Positions 44,345 to 57,430 are shown, numbered from the stretch's first letter. The stretch is 64,000 nt of DNA from Microdochium bolleyi (GCA_001566295.1 KQ964245.1:2981524-3045523), one strand, 5' to 3'. Program-made: numbers and translations. Notes: generated from the letters alone by a model not told the origin.

Positions 44345-45130
44345 CTACATCGCGTAGCCCATCCCCTTGGCATTCACCTGAGCCCTAGGAGGCTGGTGGT
44401 ATTGTTCGAGCCCGGCATTCCAGCTGCGATTCAGGTCCTCCATGCTCCGTGTCATGGCGGGCTTGGCGCTGCTTCCGACAGGAGCCTCGCTGGTGCCGAT
44501 CGTGAGGTCGAGCCGGTCGAGGATCTGGCGGTTGCCCTCGCGGCGGCTGCGCAGGGTTCTGCGGACCATGAAGACGACGATGAGGAGCACAATCAGGGCG
44601 CCCACACCGCTGGCAATACCAATGAAAGTTGTCTTGGGCAGGCTGGCGATGGTGTCCTGGCTGCTGCCGCGGTTGTCGGTCACGGGAGCCAAGGTGCCCG
44701 ATGATTGCGGCGCGGGCGTGGTCTGGGTGACTGGATCGCTGGTCGTGGGAACGGCAGCCGGTGGTGGCGTTGTGGAGATATCAGCCGGAGTATCTTGTGT
44801 GGTGGGCGCTGGTGACGGGATGGTCATCATCGTCGTAGGCAGGTTTGTGGTGGTTGGCCTGGTGGTGGTAGGGACGGGCTGGACGCTTGTTTGAAGAGTC
44901 GTGGGCCGGGTGGTCGCCGTGGCAGTCGCAGAGGTCGCCTGTTGCGTTCTTGTCGACTGGGGCGCCGTCAAAGTCAAGGGGGGAGGAGGAGAGCCGACAT
45001 TTGCTGTCGTGGAAGGCCTCGGTGTCTGGTTGTCGCCGTTGCTGCTGGGAAGCAGGGGGCCGAGGATGCCGCCGTCGTTGTTGTTGCCGCCGCCGAGGCC
45101 GGGCAGTAGACCGTCGAATAGGCCAGCCAT
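44345..45130 (-). CDS. Thr/Pro-rich single-pass membrane protein
   Basis: A single exon encodes 261 residues. A Gly/Asn-rich start (MAGLFDGLLPGLGGGNNN) is followed by about 130 residues dominated by Thr, Pro, Ser and Ala, a likely heavily O-glycosylated stalk. Then come one membrane helix (IASGVGALIVLLIVVFMV, near 172-190), a basic stop-transfer (RRTLRSRREGNR) and a cytoplasmic tail of about 65 residues ending KGMGYAM. No classical signal peptide is present. The architecture resembles fungal wall-stress or mucin-like sensors (Mid2/Wsc-like), but the cysteine-rich WSC domain is absent, so the sensor role is inference. Its promoter faces the 9.2-kb gene-free interval. Confidence 0.6.
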   Translation of the reverse strand: MAGLFDGLLPGLGGGNNNDGGILGPLLPSSNGDNQTPRPSTTANVGSPPPPLTLTAPQSTRTQQATSATATATTRPTTLQTSVQPVPTTTRPTTTNLPTTMMTIPSPAPTTQDTPADISTTPPPAAVPTTSDPVTQTTPAPQSSGTLAPVTDNRGSSQDTIASLPKTTFIGIASGVGALIVLLIVVFMVRRTLRSRREGNRQILDRLDLTIGTSEAPVGSSAKPAMTRSMEDLNRSWNAGLEQYHQPPRAQVNAKGMGYAM

Positions 45131-47190
45131 TGTCGCGGTGTTGTGGGTAGTGGTGGTAGAGGTGGTGGTAGTGGAAGGAGTGTCAAGTGAAGGTGGAGAA
45201 TCGTCTCAACAACCAGGTCGGAAGAGCTTCCCCAGGAAGAGAATGAGTGGCGAGGAAACAGTCAAGGAAGGGATGGCACGCAGAGGACCAGCTGTGTCGT
45301 GCCGTGGAAGTGTCTATTTGTTGGTGGTGTGGATGATTGAAACAAATGCACAGCCCGGCTGGAGAGAGTGTCAAGTAGATGGGAGGAAGCTGGAAGGAGC
45401 GACGGAGGAGGAGGAGCGGGCGTGTGTGGGGGGTGGTGCCCTCGGGAAGGTACCTGCAGCGGCAGCGGCAGTGGCAGTGTGCATTGGCCAACGCAATGCT
45501 CCCTCCCTGGAGTCCCTGCAGCGCATAATTCACCGACGTCAATCAGCCTTGCCAAGATGGGAAGTCGCCATGGGAGGTCATCAACCTTGACCTTGGGACC
45601 CTTGTGGGCGGCTGTTTCGCTGTCTCTGCCAGCTGTCACGGCTAGTCATTGTCAGTCATTGCCATCCTTCTTGCCGTCGTCCTCTCTCGTTCATTTCAAG
45701 ACCCAACCTCGAGCATCTCGGCTTTGGACCACCCGTGACATGCAACTCAGGGCGACCAACTGGCGACAGCCATCAGACGCAGAAATGACTCCGTACACGC
45801 ACACCCAAGTCACCAAACCCGGGATCGGTGACACAGCAACCAGCTGCCGAGACAGGACCTGCCCAGTCCTACGGCACCTGCGCGAGTCGAGATCTGCAGG
45901 GGCTGCCTCCCGCCGAAGGCAGTGACAGGAAGGGATCCCCCTGGCGATCCCTGGATCCTCACTCGCCTCGGTGGTGGCGCCTTCCCTCTTTCAGCCTTGG
46001 GCCAGGAACGCCGACGCGCCACCGACGGCCCACGGCACCCAGCGGCCGTTTCATCTTCTTTGTGGGCGGGGGGTTTGGGGGGTTTCGCCTGGCCCCCGCC
46101 ATGACGACCAGCGGGGCCCGAGGCAGCCAATCGTGTCTGCCAACGTCCTGCCCGGCAATCACGGGGAAATGAACGAAATGAAGCAGTGCCGTGCTCGGCA
46201 GCGAATCTCGTGGCTGCAACCGCCTACACACCTCAAGGGATCTTGGGACCTCTGTCAGAACCTCCGGGGTAACCGCAACCACAACAGCAGTCTCCGGACA
46301 CTCTCTGCGGTCACAAACGCGCGATTGGCCGTGGCGGCTCCGGGCGTGCCGGCCAGGTGGTCTCGTCCACCACGGCTGTTTCAGCCTGTTCCAACCCGAA
46401 AGCCAGCCCTCCCCCGTCCGCGCAACGAACGGCACGGTCTTGACTCGCGACGCTGCCTCATTGCCAGCCCCTCCGTTTGTGCTTCGCCCTCGTGCATGTG
46501 CTGGAACTGAACAGGCGGAGAGTACATATCACAGCCACCAGAGCAAGGTCGCACAGGCGGCAGCTAGGACTGTGCAACCCCTCCTGCCATGCCGAGGTAC
46601 AGAGTACGAATATGGGATTGACACTGAGAGATCGTCGTCGCCAGAGAGACCCTGTAGGCGACGTGCTGGAGATCCGTTTCACCCCATGCTGTCACCGTCA
46701 GCCCTCCTCGCAAGAGGTGTCGCTCTCGCACGCCGTGTCGGAATCAGTAAACCTTGCGGTGCGCAGGAGGCGGGGGCTGGGGACGACAGAGGCGGCTTGC
46801 GGAGATTCCGCAACGCATCCGTCCGTCATCCGATCTATCATCTCGCCAGACTCAGGCAACTTGGCTCCAACGAGAGACTGATTCTTCCCTTTTCTTCGTT
46901 TTCGTTTTCTTTTCCTTTCTGGAGTCACGGAGCTCTATTTGTTACAACAGGAAACACCCCTCGAGTCAAGCAGGAGTGCCGTGTTCTCTCGGTCCGGGAA
47001 CCCTGGACCCGGGGTTGATGCCCGCTCAGGTCAGCCCACGTGCCGCCTTGCAGACTGATGGCACGACGGTCCTCCCTCAACCTTGTGGGATCGGCATGTG
47101 TTGACGTAGATACCCTGCTCCAGCTCTGGGCTTGGCTTGGGCGCCCTCATTCCGCGAACACTGGGCATGCCTGACTGTTTCTCCTCACAG

Positions 47191-47210
47191 ACAGGCGCAG
47201 ACAGGCGCAG
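47191..47210. repeat. 10-base tandem duplication
   Basis: ACAGGCGCAG occurs twice head to tail inside the gene-free interval. It has no obvious function. Confidence 0.5.
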
Positions 47211-50200
47211 AAGGGGAACACGTGAGAGAAAAGACCAGCAAGACGAGCAGTAGGGTTTCGGCGGAGATTGGGAGAATGGCCGGTTTCCGGTTCCGCCGAG
47301 CAGCCGGACGGGTGAGTTGTTGCATGTGGTGGTGAGCCTCTGGGCGCGACCTCAGGACGGACGCCGGCAAGGTATGTGAAGTAGCAAGGTGAGAAGGGGA
47401 GATCGTCTGGTGACTTTGCCTCACTCCTCAAAGATCGGGAAACGCAGTCGACCCACGTTCTACCGCTGTCAGGCACAGCTCGTTTGCCCATTCTCATGGA
47501 CGTGTTCGCGCCGTGAGTGCTTCCCGGCGCGGGTGCTTGCAGGACAGGATGAGCCACCCCGGAGTCGACCAAAAAGCATGAAGAAAGAGTAAGTTACAGG
47601 TGGAGAAATGAAGGTCTCAACCTCTGAATCTCTGATCTTGTGAAGACACGTAAAGGTAGGTTTGATTGTGCGTGCTTGTTATCAACTTTAAAGCTGTCTG
47701 CATTATTGAGGTCTTCACCGAGCCCTCCTTCGTCGGCGGCCTGGAGGGTTGCAAAACATATTATGGAAGACAATTGAGCACTGTCCTCTGGCTTTTTGTC
47801 CAGTGCGGGGGGTGAATGTCCGCATCGGCCAGATCTTGGGCTTCTGTTTCTCGTGAGTGATCATTCTTGAGCGAGGAGGCCGTGAGTCCCGTTGCAGGCT
47901 TACGGACAATGACGATCTAGTGTGCGTGTGGTCATCTGGACCTCTTCGCCTCTCAACACACACGAAGATCCTGAGGGAGTTTTGCAAGATCATCGTACTT
48001 GATTTTTACGGACATGGCACCGATTAACGCCTATCGAAACAAACCACTCACGTACACATAGACATAGGCTCATGAAGATTTGATGAAGCAGAAGAAGATC
48101 AAAATCTCATCGCCACTGTTCGATGTGATCTCCGAGCGGTTCAATGATTTGTAGCAAAGTGAAAACCGAAATAAATAAACGAGCAAGAGAAGGAAAATGT
48201 GAGTCTTACCGAGCCACTTGCTTTTCCGCAAAGATAAAAGAAATCCTCTCGTCCTGCAGGCTCACAACTCTAGTCGAGCTCGACAGAGCGCGCCTCTCTC
48301 TAGGACAAGTCTGTCTCTCTTCATTTGAAGGACCTCACACATAGTTATGCGTCGTACGGGAACAAGATATCTGTCAATCTGAAACCTCGATGCAGGACTA
48401 CGACGTGTTCCTTCATCTTTTTCTATTCCCGCAAAAGCGAGAGATGTCATCACTGGGTCTTGATGTTCCCTCCCCCAGATCCTGCCTGGGCATGACATCA
48501 ACTTATGTGATTCTGTGCGCTGCGGTGAGGACTACATAAATACGAACACTGCCCAGTCAAGTCCCTGTCATACAATTCGCACGTGCAAGAACTCCCTTTT
48601 GTCGCACATCGCGACTTTCTCTTTAAGATCTCGGTTCATCAAGTCAATCATATCCAAGCTGATATCCTATTGCTTGTTGTTCGTTTCCGTCTTTTCTCTG
48701 GCGAGCTGGAGAGTTCACTTGGCCCCAAAGCCGAATCGGAAACCTCCACGTAGTTGCCGATCTCAAAGCATCTGCTCAGCACCAAGTTAACAACTGCCTC
48801 TATACATGCCCCCAGAAAGTCATGTCGTTTAGTAAGGTGCGTATCCAAGAGATAGCCATGCCGACTTTCCTTGGAAGCAGGTCGAATCGGTCAAATTGCC
48901 CTCAGGTCAAGACTGGTTCCCTCGGTTCTCATTTACGAGGACACGACATCTGGATATGAAAGCAAAAATATCCAAATCTGATTGCTAGACGAACTGATAG
49001 TTCGTCCAAGTCGCATCGTCCTCGATCTCCGCCGTGCTCTCATACATTTTCTGCCATATCAAGACATCCCCGAACAAGGAGCGACAAGAGAGGACCGGGA
49101 ACACCCACTTCCGGAGCAAACAATCACGACGCAAAGACAAACAAAACCCGACACCGGTCTGTGCTGTGCCGTCAAGAAGCCCCGATCACATCCCAACCAG
49201 TGAGAACGTACACAAGTGACAGCAAAGGTCCCTTACAACGAGGACTCTGCATTACGACGAGGCGGCAGAACACAATCCTACAGATCTTGGAATTGATCAA
49301 ACAGCAGGCATGGAGTGAAATGCACGCGAGCGTCCCTGAGAAACGGTGCTCTGATTCTTGTGTTTGGGTTTCCCCACGTAACAAGTAATGACCAGTCACA
49401 GCTCGTCACACAAAAGCACAATGGCATTGAACCTGTGCACCTTGCACACACAGCGACCTCTCCCGCCGGGGTGGTGAATGGTCTCTCCCCCAGAGAGCAA
49501 AACGTCCTACTTGGGGGCCACGAGTTGCGGTGCGGACCTCCACCACAGGGCTGCAGGCGGCTGCACCAAAGAGTCATCCCTGGCTCCGGAGAGAAGCACA
49601 CAAACCCGGATTCTCTGAGGTGGGGACACAGCAAGCCATAATCATGTTGTCAGCATGCTGTCGCCAGCCTGATGTAACCATCCTTGTCGTCGGGTGGTGG
49701 TGCTGGTGCAGCTTGATTGCAATGAACCTCACGATGAGCCAACAAACGCCCCTTTGATCGGTGGCCAGTCGTGACCAGATAACGCGACACAGGACCTTGA
49801 GGTGGCAACAAGCATTCCCGCCTGTGAAATCGAACCAACCTGCAGACGAACGGAGCGATAAGCCTCGCCGAGCGCACACTTACAAACCAACTCTGGCCAT
49901 CGATCGCGACCGCGCCCCTCGCAAGTCTGGTTACCAGTCTGACGATCGGGGTCGGTATCGGTCGACTTTTGCTGTCAAACATGAATGATAACAAAAAGTC
50001 GACGGGCTGGGCGGCGAATCACGGTAGAGCAAACTTCCGCCGGGAAGGAGTGGTTTCACGCCGATTTGTATTTGAGGCAGACAGGCGCTTTGCGGAACGC
50101 ACTTTGTCCATTGCCCGAAGCCTCGAGTTCCGATGACTGCCACCCGCAGGACCCTGTCACGGTGTGACACTCAGCAGCACAACCAACACAGCTGTCATGG

Positions 50201-51356
50201 CTGCACGCGCAGAAATCCCACCGACACCTCGGCTCGCTGCCTCAAACTAGCCTTCACGACATGTGGCATCGACCTCTTCCTGTTCCCGAGATAAGCCGAG
50301 CCTCCCTGAGCCTGCCCGCTGTCATCCCATCACAAATCTGCTGTTCGTGAAGGTGGCCTGGACCCCCGAAGAATGAAGTCGTGGACCCAGCGTTCTGGAA
50401 AGGACCACAACGGACGGGATGCGTGCCGGGACCCTTGCTGGCGAGGGCTCGAGTGGCGATGCACCAGTTCGGCGGTTGTGCAATGTGACCCTGGCCTCCC
50501 CCGGGAAGGGCGCCGGACAGGCTGGACGTTACTGGCCAGGCCTGGCCGTATCTGCGGTTGACATGGGTGAGCCGCGACTCCGAGGCACAATGGTGAGGAA
50601 CGGGTCCAGGCTCGTGAGCGATCCTCCTGGGAGGCCCATTGTTGCCGCATCCGGTCCGGTCCTTACGAGAGCAGCTTATCGCGACTCCATCGATGGCCAG
50701 GGAAAGATGAGATGAAAATCGCCTTGCCCGGGAGCTTGATAAACCAATCGCTTTGACTGTGATATCAAGGATGAGGCATGGCTCCACTGGGCGAGTTGCA
50801 AACACAGACAGCCGAGGCCCACTTGCGCACGATGTGCATGTAGCACGATCACTTGTCTTGCACTTTGATGTGCTTGTAGGCTATGGGCATCGAGCGAACG
50901 GATGCTTGTTGCCGACCGACTGATGGGAACCAACGATGCGGCCGCGGTGCCGTTGCTCGCGTGGGCCCGCCTGCAGGGGAGCACACTGCGCGCGTGCATC
51001 CAACAACTGTGTCGACAACGAGTCGATGACCGGCGGATCAAAGCTATGTCTTGCGATCGCGGAGCCGATGAGTATTGAGCAGGGCGTGGTGGCACATGTC
51101 CTCGAGCCCGGTCGTGGTCGATGTCCAAGGCGTTTGTGACTCGGCTCCGGGCCTTGTGGGGTTCGGGCAGGCTAGGACCACTCGTGTCTCTAGACTACCG
51201 TATTGCGTGCTTCCCATCACAAGCCTCTGGGACGGAGTAAATTGCTCTTTGCTTGATACTGCAACTGCGGCCGTCCGGAAGTTCATTTGGGGCGCGCAAA
51301 AACCCCAAGCCCCTCTGGGTTGTGATAAGAGCTGGGGCGACGGCCTGGTTGCTTGG

Positions 51357-51378
51357 CAGCGTCTTGGCAGCGTCTTGG
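51357..51378. repeat. 11-base tandem duplication
   Basis: CAGCGTCTTGG occurs twice head to tail inside the gene-free interval. It may be slippage or part of a binding-site pair. Confidence 0.5.
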
Positions 51379-54180
51379 CGCGCCACCAAACCTGCAAGGA
51401 TGGTGGAGGACGGATGATGGGAGTCTGAAAGGCAGGTCGCGATCCTGGACTGGACTGCTGGGACACAATCAGCGAATTATGATATGAGACGAGGTGCCGG
51501 AGCGCTAACAATGCTGCGTCTAATACCTGACACCTACTTGATGCGTAGGGTATGCTCAACGATGATTGAAGTTGCACTTGGGTGGGCGTGGGTCGTGGGT
51601 GTCGTGCGTGGTGGTGACATAAAGTCTCGAGCTTGGACCTGATCCTGTAAAGCTACCGCTGTCACCAAAGTCTGGGGAAGTCACCAAGACTCAAAACCGG
51701 GGTAGCGGTCCAGCAAGTAATCGCCGATGAGCATATGCGAACGCGGTAGTGTCCCGCAAGCCACGAGTCGAGCGGATTCCGCAGACGTTCGACATGTTCA
51801 CGAGTGAGCTGGAAGCCTGGAGCGCAAAAAGTCGACCTGATGAACCATTCTCGGGAACATCGGTCACTTGGCAATCTGAACTTGCTGCATCCACAGAGTG
51901 GGTTCGATGCCTTCCATCCCCCAGTAAGCCGGGTGCCAGCCTCTTCGGCCTCCTCCCGTAAGTAGTACGATTTGGGTCACGGGTCGATTCCATGGGGACG
52001 GTAGCACCTGAAGAAGTTAGGTAAGGTTACGCTGCCCAGGGTTTACAGGTGAAGGGTACTCAGCTGGCTTAAATCGATCAGCTCAAGGAACTCCTCGCCA
52101 AGCGCAGTAGAATCCATATGGGTTCTGGTGGTATAGGAAGAGCTGTCGGGCGTGTAAGAATAGATCATACCCAGGGGTGAACTGCCATGTAACAGTACTC
52201 CGCCTGCATAGCACAGGACCTGGGGTCCATTACGGGTAATCTCAGCCTCAGGATCCGCCCGCTGTGTCCAAGCTGGTGACAGTCGAGCACATGTCGATTT
52301 TCTGGCATGATGGTCAGCGGAGGAGAGGGGGTCATTGGATAGTAGTGTGACTCCCCAGTATCTTGGATTGTGTTGCTGCATTGACAACCGATAGTTGCAT
52401 AGCCCTGACAAGCTCCAGTACCTTGGTCCTTAGCCTTTGTCGTTTTTGCATGACCAGTGGCTCAAGATTCATCGCAAGGTGAGTTCCCCTTGCTAGTTAT
52501 GTGCGGTATTGCCCTCCCACTGTCTCATCTTTGTGTTGGTGCGCATTCGCTGCAGCCACTGACGGGGGTTTCCGGCGCCCAAGAATTGGCAAAGGCTTGG
52601 TTTTTGCCAAGGAACCCGCGCAGAATCGCTAGATGTGTGGGGGAACCGCCACCACCGTTGGTTCCAACACGATGTGAGGCTGATCTGCACGACGCAACGC
52701 AGGTTAGCTTGACGAGCCGAGGTGAGAAGTCGCTGCTGGTCACAACGCAACGGATGGTGGCAAGCGATGGGTAATTACACGGTATAGACCATACCACACA
52801 CTCTATCGCCGCTCGAAGAGAGTATCGAGGTCGTTGGTAGCCCTTGTGAGCTCAGGGGCTACTCCCATTGGCTGCTTGGTAGCAAGAACCCGCCGTGGCG
52901 GCTCTTCCGTGACAGACGGCACACACAAATAGCCGTACGACCCGGGTGGGGAAATGGCGATACGGCACCGGTAGTGGCACAAGGAAGCAGCTTCTGGCGC
53001 GGCGAGTCAATGCACGCCACACCCTATTCACCTTCCCTTTTGGGCGAGCCCGCAATGTCCCGCCCTTTGGGAGAACATTTGGTGGCTGGCGTGTCGTGAT
53101 ACACTGATATGCCTACGCCAATGCCATGCTCCGGCGAGCAGAGTAAAGTCTATGCTGCGCAATAAACCAGTATTGCCCTCCGGGTTGGTGGCTGTTTCGG
53201 TGGCTGCTGTCTGGCGCAGACTGGCCCACTGCCGCGCGCCTCTAATCCGCGGTTCGACGCCCAACTCGGGAGGTGCTCTCCATGGTGCTGGAACGCTCAC
53301 ATGTGTAGTGAAGCGAGCGGAGACACGCAGAAATTGTGCAGTAAGGGTGATGAACTGGACTCAAACAGCAATCGTGAAGTCGGCGGCAGCAAGGTTTGCT
53401 AGGCACCTCGGGATACTTGGCACGCACCCGCGACGACAATCAAGTAGGTGGCGAGGTATAGCAACGAAGAAGACATGGAATCGAGCCGCTGATAACCATC
53501 CGAGTTGGGCAGTGGCCATGGTCCCGTAGCTCTCTCGGCGAATGGCTTCCGAATCAGGGGCGCCTTTGAGCGCTGGAGGGGCTGTTGTCTCGACTGTCGA
53601 GGTCGATGGTGGTGGTGGTGTAGTCTGGAGCATCAGTCAAATCTTGGTGGCGGGGCGCCACCCCAAACGTCTGGAGCGTGCAGGAAGGTGGGCGGCAGGG
53701 GCACGGGGGCAGCAGGCGCGACCCCAGACTGCGCATGCACTTCCCACAGCAGCTTGCAGGGGCCTGCGATAACAACCCTCGACAACTCCCCCGACAGCGG
53801 CCACGCGACCGGCGGAGCCCCTTCCTCGCAAGGCAAGACACCCTGGCGACCTGCCTCTACCGTCCAAGGGCCTCGATGCTCGCCATGCCTCGCCATGCTT
53901 TCCAGGCGCTCCTTGGCCAGCTTGTGCCATCTTCGCCATCCACACCTGCTCCCTCTGTCCTTCGCCCCGGCCGCCATTGGCCCCTCGCCCGCTGATCCCA
54001 GCCTGCCAAGCCTTCTTGTATACTTCCCCAGGGGTCTTCTTGTCTCCGTTGCATGTGGAGGCGACTGATATCGCTTTCAAAGTACCACATCCCGATATTA
54101 CATACAGGCGTCTTGGAGACCCCAGCGACACACGCGACCTGTCCTACCTACCCACCGGCCGTCGATCGTCCGCGACGCAC

Positions 54181-54186
54181 ATATAT
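54181..54186 (+). promoter_or_regulatory. TATA-like element of the OPT transporter gene
   Basis: ATATAT lies about 107-112 bases before the ATG at 54293. A CT-rich leader follows. The spacing matches the TATA boxes of other genes in this window. Confidence 0.45.
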
Positions 54187-54292
54187 CTAGGCGCTCCCGT
54201 CCCCTCACTCCTACACCTGATCCTCATGAGCTCGAGCTTCTCATCGTCTTATCCATAGTCGACCTGTCGAGTGGTCCTCCACAGCAGCTACC

Positions 54293-56666
54293 ATGGTTAC
54301 CACCGTCCACCTCATCGACAACAACCCGGTGACCGCCGACACGGCGGCCACAGACAAGCAGGCCAGCTACACCGAGCCCGCCTCTCACATCATTCCCGAT
54401 GACCCTGAGAAGCCTTCCCTCGAGGAGAAGTTTGAGCTTGAGGACATCTACGCGCCCCTGGCTTCCCTACCCGGCATCCCTGAGGAACCCAACCCCTTGA
54501 CCTTCCGTGCCGTTCTGGTCGGTGTCTGTCTCGGCTCGCTTGTCAACGCGTCCAACGTCTATCTTGGTCTCAAGACCGGTTTCACCTTCGGTGCTTCCAT
54601 GTTCGGTGCCATGTAAGTCTCAACGCCTCGCCCCCCAGCCAGTACTGGACACATCTGACCATCTCTTTCCCAGCTTCGGATATGGTATCGTCAAGTTCCT
54701 GTCGAGTGCTCTGCCCCATGGTACCCCCCTTCTGGGTGGTCCTTTCGGTCCCCAGGAGAACAGCATCATTCAGGCTGCGGCTGCCGGTGCTGGTGGTCTC
54801 TCGGGCCTCTTCGTCGCGGCTCTTCCCGCCATGTACCAGCTGAAGCTTCTGTCTGACAACGTCGCCGACGACTTTGGTCGCATCCTGACCCTGACACTCA
54901 TTGGTTCTTTCTTTGGACTGTTCTTCGGCACACCTCTCCGCAAGTTTTTCATCGTCAACGTCGCCCGCGAGCTCAAGCTCGTCTTCCCCTCAGCTACCGC
55001 CACCGCCTTCACCATCCGCTCCATGCACGCTGTCGGCAGCGGCGCCGAGGATGCTGTCAAGAAGATCAAGGCCCTTGGTGTCGCTTTCCTGATTTCCTTT
55101 GTCCTCCGGGTCGTCTCTGACTACGCCTTGGGAATTCTATGGGATTGGCACATCTTCACCTGGTTCTACATCTGGAGCAACTACAGTACTACTGGCCTTC
55201 TCGCAATTGAGAGCTGGGGCTGGTACATTGAGTGGACCCCCGCTTTCATCGGCTCTGGCTTCCTTGTCGGGCTCAACGTCGGTATCTCCTACTTTCTCGG
55301 CAGCTTCTTCGCCTGGGGTTTCGTTGGCCCGCTCCTTGTTCACACGGGCGTTTGTGTGGGCAAGCCTCGTTCGAAGGACCCCAACTGGACTAAGCTCATC
55401 AACTACAACAGCATGTCTGGCATGGAGAAGGCAGACTATGTTCCCAGCCCTCGCTACTGGTTCTTGTGGCCTGGTGTCATGGTGCTGCTCTGCTACTCCA
55501 TGGCCGAGTTTGTCTTCAACTGGAGAATTCTCTGGTTCGGTATGAAGTATGGCTGGACCAGCATCGCAGGCAACCTTCACCAGGGTCTTGCCAAACGCGG
55601 CAAGTCCAACGCCTGGCTCGAGAAGCAGGCTGCGCTCGACAACGACCGGAGTGCCATCACTGAGGATTTCGCCACTCCTGACCAGCAAGTCCCTGGCTGG
55701 ATCTGGTCTACTGGCATCGTCGCGGTGCTGGCCGTTTCCATGGTCATCTTCGAAGTCCAGTTCAACATCAATGCTGGCCTCGCCCTGCTTGCTTCTCTCC
55801 TTGGTGTCATCTTCGCCTTCATGGCCATCCACGGTGGTGCGGTCACCGACGTTACTCCTCTTACCGCCTCTGCCAAAGCATCTCAGCTTGTCTTCGGTGG
55901 TGTTACCCACGGTATGGGCATGGAGCAGAAGGCAGCACTGACCACGAACTTGCTCGCTGGTGCCGTTGCCTCTGCAGGTGCTGATATGTCTGCTGGTCTT
56001 GTCAGCGACTTCCGTGTCGGCTTTCTCCTCCGCACCCCTCCTAAGCTTCAGTGGTACGCTCAGGCTTTCGGTACCTTCATTGCCATGTTCCTGGCTCCGG
56101 GCATCTTCGTTCTCTTCGCCAAGGCATACCCTTGCATTCTCCAGAAGGATCCCGACACTTGCCCTTTCGCCGTCCCTTCTGTCACTGCTTGGAGAGCTGT
56201 TGCCGAGGCTGTCACCCTACCTGTCATCCCCATTCCTTCCTCGTCCGCCTACTTCGCCATTGCCCTCGGTGTTTGGTGTGTCATCCAGGTCTACATCAAG
56301 CGCACCTTCCTCATTGGCGAGCGTGAGAAGTACCGCAACTGGCTCCCCAACTGGATGGCCATTGGCGTTGCTTTCGTTCTGCCCGCCACCCACTACTCCA
56401 CTGCTATGTGCATGGGTGCCGTCATCTCTCACTTCTGGCTTAAGAAGTGGCCCCAGCACTTCGAGCGTAAGTCATCTTGCATAGCAACCTTACATCCCAC
56501 TGTGATCATACAGCTAACTCGTCATTTAGTCTACTGCTACGCCATTGCTGCTGGTATGATTGCTGGCGAGGGTCTCGGCGGTGTCATCAACGCCGCCTTG
56601 ACTCTCGGTAATGTCGGTGGTTCCGAATACGGAAGCGGCATCGCCTGCCCTGCTGGGTCTTGCTAG
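54293..56666 (+). CDS. OPT-family oligopeptide transporter
   Basis: Three exons, 54293-54612, 54674-56466 and 56530-56666, with introns of 61 and 63 bases, give 749 residues. After a hydrophilic acidic N-terminus (to about residue 70) come many membrane helices across the rest of the protein. The first helix block, NPLTFRAVLVGVCLGSLVNA then NVYLGLKTGF, is characteristic of the OPT family. Other blocks are KFFIVNVARELKLVFPSATA, LTTNLLAGAVASAGADMSAG and the C-terminal AIAAGMIAGEGLGGVINAAL. It should import small peptides, or metal-chelate or glutathione-like compounds, at the plasma membrane or vacuole by proton symport. Codon use is strongly biased to C- and T-ending codons, unlike the more GC-rich neighbours, which suggests high expression. 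Confidence 0.93.
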
Positions 56667-57362
56667 AGTACTGAGTAGGAAGGATGCGAAAGGGAGGACA
56701 TAAAGGAGGAGAAATCATGGCTCGGGGCGTAGATCTGGTCGGTGTGACCATTCCAGACACGCCCGCGAGGTTGTCCATAGCCATTGAAGTACACTTAATC
56801 AAGTATGACTTTTCTTGTGATCTATCCAGTCGGTGGTGTGAAGTCGACTGCCGCGACGAGATTTCCCGTGCCAGAAGGTTCGACAGCTTTGATATGGCAC
56901 AACACCTGTTTCCGGTGTTCTGACCAGTGACACTGAGTAGGGTCGGTATGCAAATGACGAGTGTACGTGCGTTCGTTGTCCTGTATGACGATAGCATTCT
57001 TCGCTGCGTACCCAAGGTATGCTTCACAGACATGCGCACTCTAATTTTCAGTTCATCTTTGGGAGTCTTTGAAAGGAGCTACTCAATTCATTTGCTCCGG
57101 CACGGTATCAATGCAGAACAACAGAGCTAGCTCCGAAAGAGACATGCAGGTCCGGAAATGCGGCACGACCGTCTCAGCATTGTGCGCTTTCGGTTGACTG
57201 TCCTTTAGAAAATCTGCTGGGATTATCTGCAGGTTATTCTGCCTGTTCGTCTGCCGGCAAGAAGTTCCACGACCAACGACCAACACAGTGACCAACATCA
57301 CGCCACGCGAGATGTTCGTCTGTTTGGCCCACCAGCGTCTTCCAAGGACCCCTACGATTACA

Positions 57363-57430
57363 AAGCAGCTTGTCAACCAACAGCATGGCCAGCTGTGCCC
57401 GAGATGGCAGGAGCGTCCACAGATCTTGCC
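57363..57430 (+). repeat. duplicated upstream block, copy 1
   Basis: This block shares the run TGTCAACCAACAGCATG and then interrupted identity (CCCGA, ATGGCAGGAG, GATC) with 59600-59680. It lies about 380 bases before copy 1 of the secreted protein gene, and its partner lies at a comparable distance before copy 2. Confidence 0.55.

Larger units (their letters stand above)
45131..54292. other. 9.2-kb gene-free interval between divergent genes
   Basis: No coding gene is supportable over this stretch. The largest frame (46191-47018, 275 codons) has no domain, and its composition changes along its length. A TATA-like CATAAATAC at about 48536-48544 is followed by pyrimidine-rich DNA and only a tiny frame, so it could be a non-coding or small-peptide transcript. 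Short tandem repeats of 10-11 bases occur at 47191-47210 and 51357-51378. The right end has TATA-like DNA for the OPT gene. Unrecognised genes with many short exons, or long non-coding RNA, cannot be excluded. Confidence 0.45.

Noticed and set aside
46191..47018. 275-codon plus-strand frame in the gene-free interval
   Set aside because: It has no domain, no orderly composition and several overlapping frames in other phases, and ends in low-complexity sequence. It is consistent with chance openness in GC-rich DNA.
52043..52411. 122-codon minus-strand frame with fairly natural composition
   Set aside because: There is no domain, clear promoter or splice partner, and it is too short to support as a gene in this interval.
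53200..53285. B-box-like GGTTCGACGCC suggesting a tRNA gene
   Set aside because: The bases flanking the loop do not pair to make a T arm, and no A box or acceptor stem could be fitted.
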